A stretch of DNA of 34,143 nucleotides, taken from positions 1-34,143 of the forward strand of contig NZ_BCUF01000053.1 in assembly GCF_001591145.1 (NCBI RefSeq). The letters are read 5' to 3'. The notes beneath the pieces were generated by a model. The model saw nothing but the letters and a program-made list of their open reading frames with translations. It was not told where the DNA came from and did no database searches. Below, piece by piece: positions 31,232 to 34,143 of this stretch. The translations under genes were made by a program, and so were the position numbers. This DNA is from Vibrio harveyi NBRC 15634 = ATCC 14126 = KCTC 12724. Its GTDB lineage: Bacteria; Pseudomonadota; Gammaproteobacteria; Enterobacterales; Vibrionaceae. The number at the start of each line of letters is the position of its first letter. Position 1 is the stretch's first letter.

Positions 31232-34042
31232 ATGGCATCTCCTCGTTTTCTTGTTGGTATTGACCTTGGCACCACAAACACTGTTGTGGCGTATTGTGAA
31301 ATCACCGACAACCTTGAACAATCCGAAGTATCCCTATTCGACATCGACCAGCTGATTGGTCCGGGTGAAGTGGTTCGTAAACCATTGCTGCCCTCTTTCC
31401 GCTATCACCCTGCAGTTGGTCAAATCTCCCCTTCTGACCTAACACTCCCTTGGGAAAACGAACCTGTCTCTGGCGACATTAGTAATGTGATCGTGGGTGA
31501 ATGGGCTCGTGAATTAGGCGCGAAGGTGGAAGGACGTCAAGTATCCAGTGCTAAAAGCTGGCTATCGCACCAAGCAGTGGATCGTAGCTCAGACATTCTT
31601 CCTTGGGCTGGTGCGCAAGACGTAGATAAAGTCTCTCCCGTCATTGCCAGCGCAAGCTACCTCAACCACATTCGCCAAGCATGGAACTACCGTCACCCTA
31701 GCAATAAGCTAGAAGAGCAAGATGTGGTTGTGACCGTTCCAGCGTCGTTCGATGAAACCGCTCGTAAGCTCACACTTGAAGCCGCTGAGTTGGCAGGTTT
31801 GAAAAAAATCGTCCTGCTCGAAGAACCACAAGCCGTATGTTACGACTGGTACGCACGCCACCAGCAAACCGCAGCTGATGAACTCAAAGAGTTGCCACTG
31901 ATACTGGTGTGCGATGTGGGCGGTGGTACCACCGACTTGAGCTTGATTGAAGCCAGTTTCTCTTCTCAAGATGAGCTAGCCCTTGATCGTATTGGCGTAG
32001 GCGAACACCTGATGCTGGGTGGCGATAACCTCGACTTAGCATTAGCGCACCTTGCGGAAAGCCGCTTCAACCAGAGTAAGAAGCTCACTGCAGCAAGCCT
32101 GACTAAGCTAATTCAGCAAACGCGTAAAGCGAAAGAGAACCTACTTTCAGCGAGTGCACCTGAAGAAGTGAAAATCACCATGCTGGGCAGCGGTTCAAAA
32201 CTTCTTGGCGGAACAAAAAGTATTGGGCTGAGCAAACAAGAAGTGCACCAAATCGCTTTAGATGGCTTCTTCCCGCTTTCTGATTTCAGTGAAGTGCCAG
32301 ACAAACGCCGCAGCGCCGTTGTTGAGTTTGGTCTTCCATACGTCGCTGACCCAGCAGTGAGCAAGCACGTTGCCGAGTTCTTAACTCAACACCAACAAGT
32401 TGCTCGTGCCGCTCTTGGCATTGAAGACGACAAACAAAATGCCATTCCAGTCGGTTTGCTACTCAACGGTGGTGTGTTCAATAGTGAACTTGTGACTGAG
32501 CGTGTCACTACCCTACTGTCCGATTGGCGCGGCGCTCCGGTTACGGTATTAGATAACCCACATCCAGATTGGTCTGTTGCATTAGGTGCTGTTGCGTTTG
32601 GTAAAGCACGTCGTGGTGCACAGTTAAAAATTGGTGGTGGTGCAGCGCGTTCTTACTTCTTGCACCTTCAAGAGAAGAACAAGATGGGCAAAGCGCTCTG
32701 TTTGCTTGCAAAAGGTACAGAAGAAGGTCACGAGATCCGCTTAAGTGGTCGTCGTTTCTCGCTTACTCTAGGTGAACCTGTTCGCTTTAACCTGCTGACT
32801 TCTACCCACGACACCTTAACCAATAACACTGCCATTCAAAACGGCGTGATGGTGGACGTTGATCCTGACTTGTTTGCTCCTCTGCCGCCTTATATCACCA
32901 CCCTTGAAGGTGAAGGTGCCGAACTGCAAGCCAACCAGAAAGAGCGCGTAGAAGTGCAACTGGCGTGTCAGTTGACCGAAGTCGGCACGCTTAAGATGGA
33001 ATGTGTCAGCGCAGAAGATGACAGCAAACGTTGGGAGCTGGAGTTCGAAGTTCGTAACAAGCAAACCGACGACAGCGAGCAAGTTAAGCTTCACCCTAAA
33101 CTGAACGAATGTAAGGAGCTGATCGCTCGCCTTTACAGCGGTAACAAGAAAAGCGCAGAAAGCAAAGAGATCAAAACCTTAGCCAAAGATCTTGAGAAGA
33201 AACTGGGCAAACGTGACGAGTGGGATTTCACGACCCTACGTCAACTGTTCGATACCTTTGCACAAGGTCGTAAACGTCGCCGTCGTTCTGAACAGCACGA
33301 GAAAAACTGGCTTCGTTTGGCAGGTTTTGCACTGCGTCCGGGCTTTGGCGATCCAACCGACTTATGGCGTATTGAGCAAGTTTGGGGTCTCTACCAACAA
33401 AACATTCAGTTCAAGAACCATCAAGGTTGGACTGACTGGTGGGTATTCTGGCGTCGTATCGCAGGTGGTTTAAGCCAAGAGCAACAAGAGACTATCTTGG
33501 CGGACATCGCGAAATACCTACACCCTGGCGCGATGAAAAACCCACAGTCAGCCAAAGCGGCACAAGACATGGGTTATGAATCCATGGTTCGATTAGCGGC
33601 ATCGCTTGAACACCTAGAAGTCGAAGACAAAGTTCTATTGGCAACGTGGTTCTTGAGCAAGGCAATCAACCAGAATCAGTTCGAACAAGCGCACTGGTGG
33701 GCAATGGGTCGCTTGGCATCACGTACGCCTTTGTATGGCAGCCAGCATAACGTCGTTCCTCGTGAACAAGCGGAACAATGGTTGCCTAAGCTGTTAGAGC
33801 AGAACTGGCAGAAAGAGCCAATGATCGCTTTCGCAGCCGTGATGATTTGTCGTAAGACGGGCGACCGCCTATTTGATATCTCAGACGACTACCGTGAACA
33901 AGTTCTCACCAAGCTGAAGCAAAGCAAGGTGCCTGAATCTTGGGTATCACTGGTTGAAGAAGTCAAAGAGCTATCTGAGAGCGAATCGAAGCGTATCTTT
34001 GGTGATGCACTCCCAAGCGGTCTGACGCTGGTAAACAACTAA
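31232..34042 (+). CDS. Divergent Hsp70-family chaperone 2 with C-terminal extension
   Basis: A 936-residue protein. Residues 1-460 are an Hsp70 nucleotide-binding domain: GIDLGTTNTVVAY (9-21), VCDVGGGTTDLSL (226-238) and LLNGGVFNSE (410-419). Residues about 470-610 are a beta-type domain homologous to the end of chaperone 1 (shared block LTEVGTLKMECVSAEDDSKR). Residues about 615-936 are an extra helical region that I believe corresponds to DUF3731, with a basic patch RKRRRRSE (680-687) and tryptophan-rich helices (WTDWWVFWRRIAGG). AAGG is six bases before the ATG. Chaperone 1 and chaperone 2 look like an ancient duplication. No J-protein or GrpE is adjacent; clients are unknown. Confidence 0.9.
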   Translation: MASPRFLVGIDLGTTNTVVAYCEITDNLEQSEVSLFDIDQLIGPGEVVRKPLLPSFRYHPAVGQISPSDLTLPWENEPVSGDISNVIVGEWARELGAKVEGRQVSSAKSWLSHQAVDRSSDILPWAGAQDVDKVSPVIASASYLNHIRQAWNYRHPSNKLEEQDVVVTVPASFDETARKLTLEAAELAGLKKIVLLEEPQAVCYDWYARHQQTAADELKELPLILVCDVGGGTTDLSLIEASFSSQDELALDRIGVGEHLMLGGDNLDLALAHLAESRFNQSKKLTAASLTKLIQQTRKAKENLLSASAPEEVKITMLGSGSKLLGGTKSIGLSKQEVHQIALDGFFPLSDFSEVPDKRRSAVVEFGLPYVADPAVSKHVAEFLTQHQQVARAALGIEDDKQNAIPVGLLLNGGVFNSELVTERVTTLLSDWRGAPVTVLDNPHPDWSVALGAVAFGKARRGAQLKIGGGAARSYFLHLQEKNKMGKALCLLAKGTEEGHEIRLSGRRFSLTLGEPVRFNLLTSTHDTLTNNTAIQNGVMVDVDPDLFAPLPPYITTLEGEGAELQANQKERVEVQLACQLTEVGTLKMECVSAEDDSKRWELEFEVRNKQTDDSEQVKLHPKLNECKELIARLYSGNKKSAESKEIKTLAKDLEKKLGKRDEWDFTTLRQLFDTFAQGRKRRRRSEQHEKNWLRLAGFALRPGFGDPTDLWRIEQVWGLYQQNIQFKNHQGWTDWWVFWRRIAGGLSQEQQETILADIAKYLHPGAMKNPQSAKAAQDMGYESMVRLAASLEHLEVEDKVLLATWFLSKAINQNQFEQAHWWAMGRLASRTPLYGSQHNVVPREQAEQWLPKLLEQNWQKEPMIAFAAVMICRKTGDRLFDISDDYREQVLTKLKQSKVPESWVSLVEEVKELSESESKRIFGDALPSGLTLVNN

Positions 34043-34064
34043 GCTCCCATGCTTATAAACGCAA

Positions 34065-34094
34065 CAAAGCCCTTCATGAGAAGGGCTTTGTTTT
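34065..34094 (+). terminator. Terminator of the Hsp70 operon
   Basis: CAAAGCCCTTC, loop ATGA, GAAGGGCTTTG, then TTTT. A perfect 11-bp stem 22 bases after the stop codon. Confidence 0.93.
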
Positions 34095-34143
34095 ATCTGA
34101 TTCTACTCGCTGACGAAAGACGACTCATTAGGGTCTGTTGATC

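Noticed and set aside
34131..34143. GGGTCTGTTGATC at the right edge as the end of an insertion sequence
   Set aside because: Too short to judge, and the window ends before any transposase or matching inverted repeat.

Overview
The window looks like chromosomal DNA of a marine gammaproteobacterium, most probably a Vibrio of the harveyi/parahaemolyticus group. This is inferred from the gene families, from MetA, HrpA, AzoR and DmsABCD sequences close to but distinct from the enterobacterial ones, and from an intergenic repeat that I associate from memory with Vibrio genomes. No rRNA, tRNA, CRISPR array, transposase or prophage gene was seen, and base usage looks even. Most of the window is therefore ordinary core or shell genome.

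Layout. 1-5.3 kb: a LysE-type exporter, a 38-residue membrane microprotein, a GadC-like amino-acid permease, an SMR efflux pump, a ClpP-like lipoprotein and an unknown 133-residue protein. 5.3-9.5 kb: metA behind a MetJ-type operator, a PilF/PilW-like TPR lipoprotein, then an S41 protease lipoprotein overlapping a small lipoprotein gene. 9.5-10.7 kb: two tandem paralogous outer-membrane beta-barrels. 10.9-15.7 kb: hrpA divergent from azoR. 15.8-20.9 kb: a complete anaerobic DMSO-reductase-type operon read leftwards, dmsA-dmsB-dmsC-dmsD-napF-like, with an FNR-like site upstream of dmsA. 21.4-22.7 kb: a MipA/OmpV-like outer-membrane protein. 23.0-25.9 kb: an unknown acidic protein, a PhoD-like metallophosphatase and a TerB-domain protein. 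26.1-28.3 kb: a DEDDh exonuclease and a CHASE-GGDEF diguanylate cyclase. 28.6-34.0 kb: a three-gene operon of a DUF2760-type membrane protein and two divergent Hsp70 proteins.

The best candidate for an under-described system is the last operon. A membrane-anchored protein with a long VEK-rich stalk is translationally coupled to an Hsp70-like ATPase. That gene is followed, across a terminator-like hairpin, by a second Hsp70-like ATPase with a large extra C-terminal domain. A sigma-32-like promoter can be drawn upstream, and no J-protein or nucleotide-exchange factor is encoded alongside. The dms operon is easier to interpret: a Tat-exported molybdoenzyme, its four-cluster electron-transfer subunit, a membrane anchor, a dedicated chaperone and a ferredoxin-type accessory protein.

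Several non-coding structures also stand out: three diverged copies of a roughly 47-bp intergenic repeat, three tandem 19-bp units across the dmsC stop codon, a hairpin between dmsC and dmsD, and a 71-nt nested hairpin ahead of the terB-like gene.
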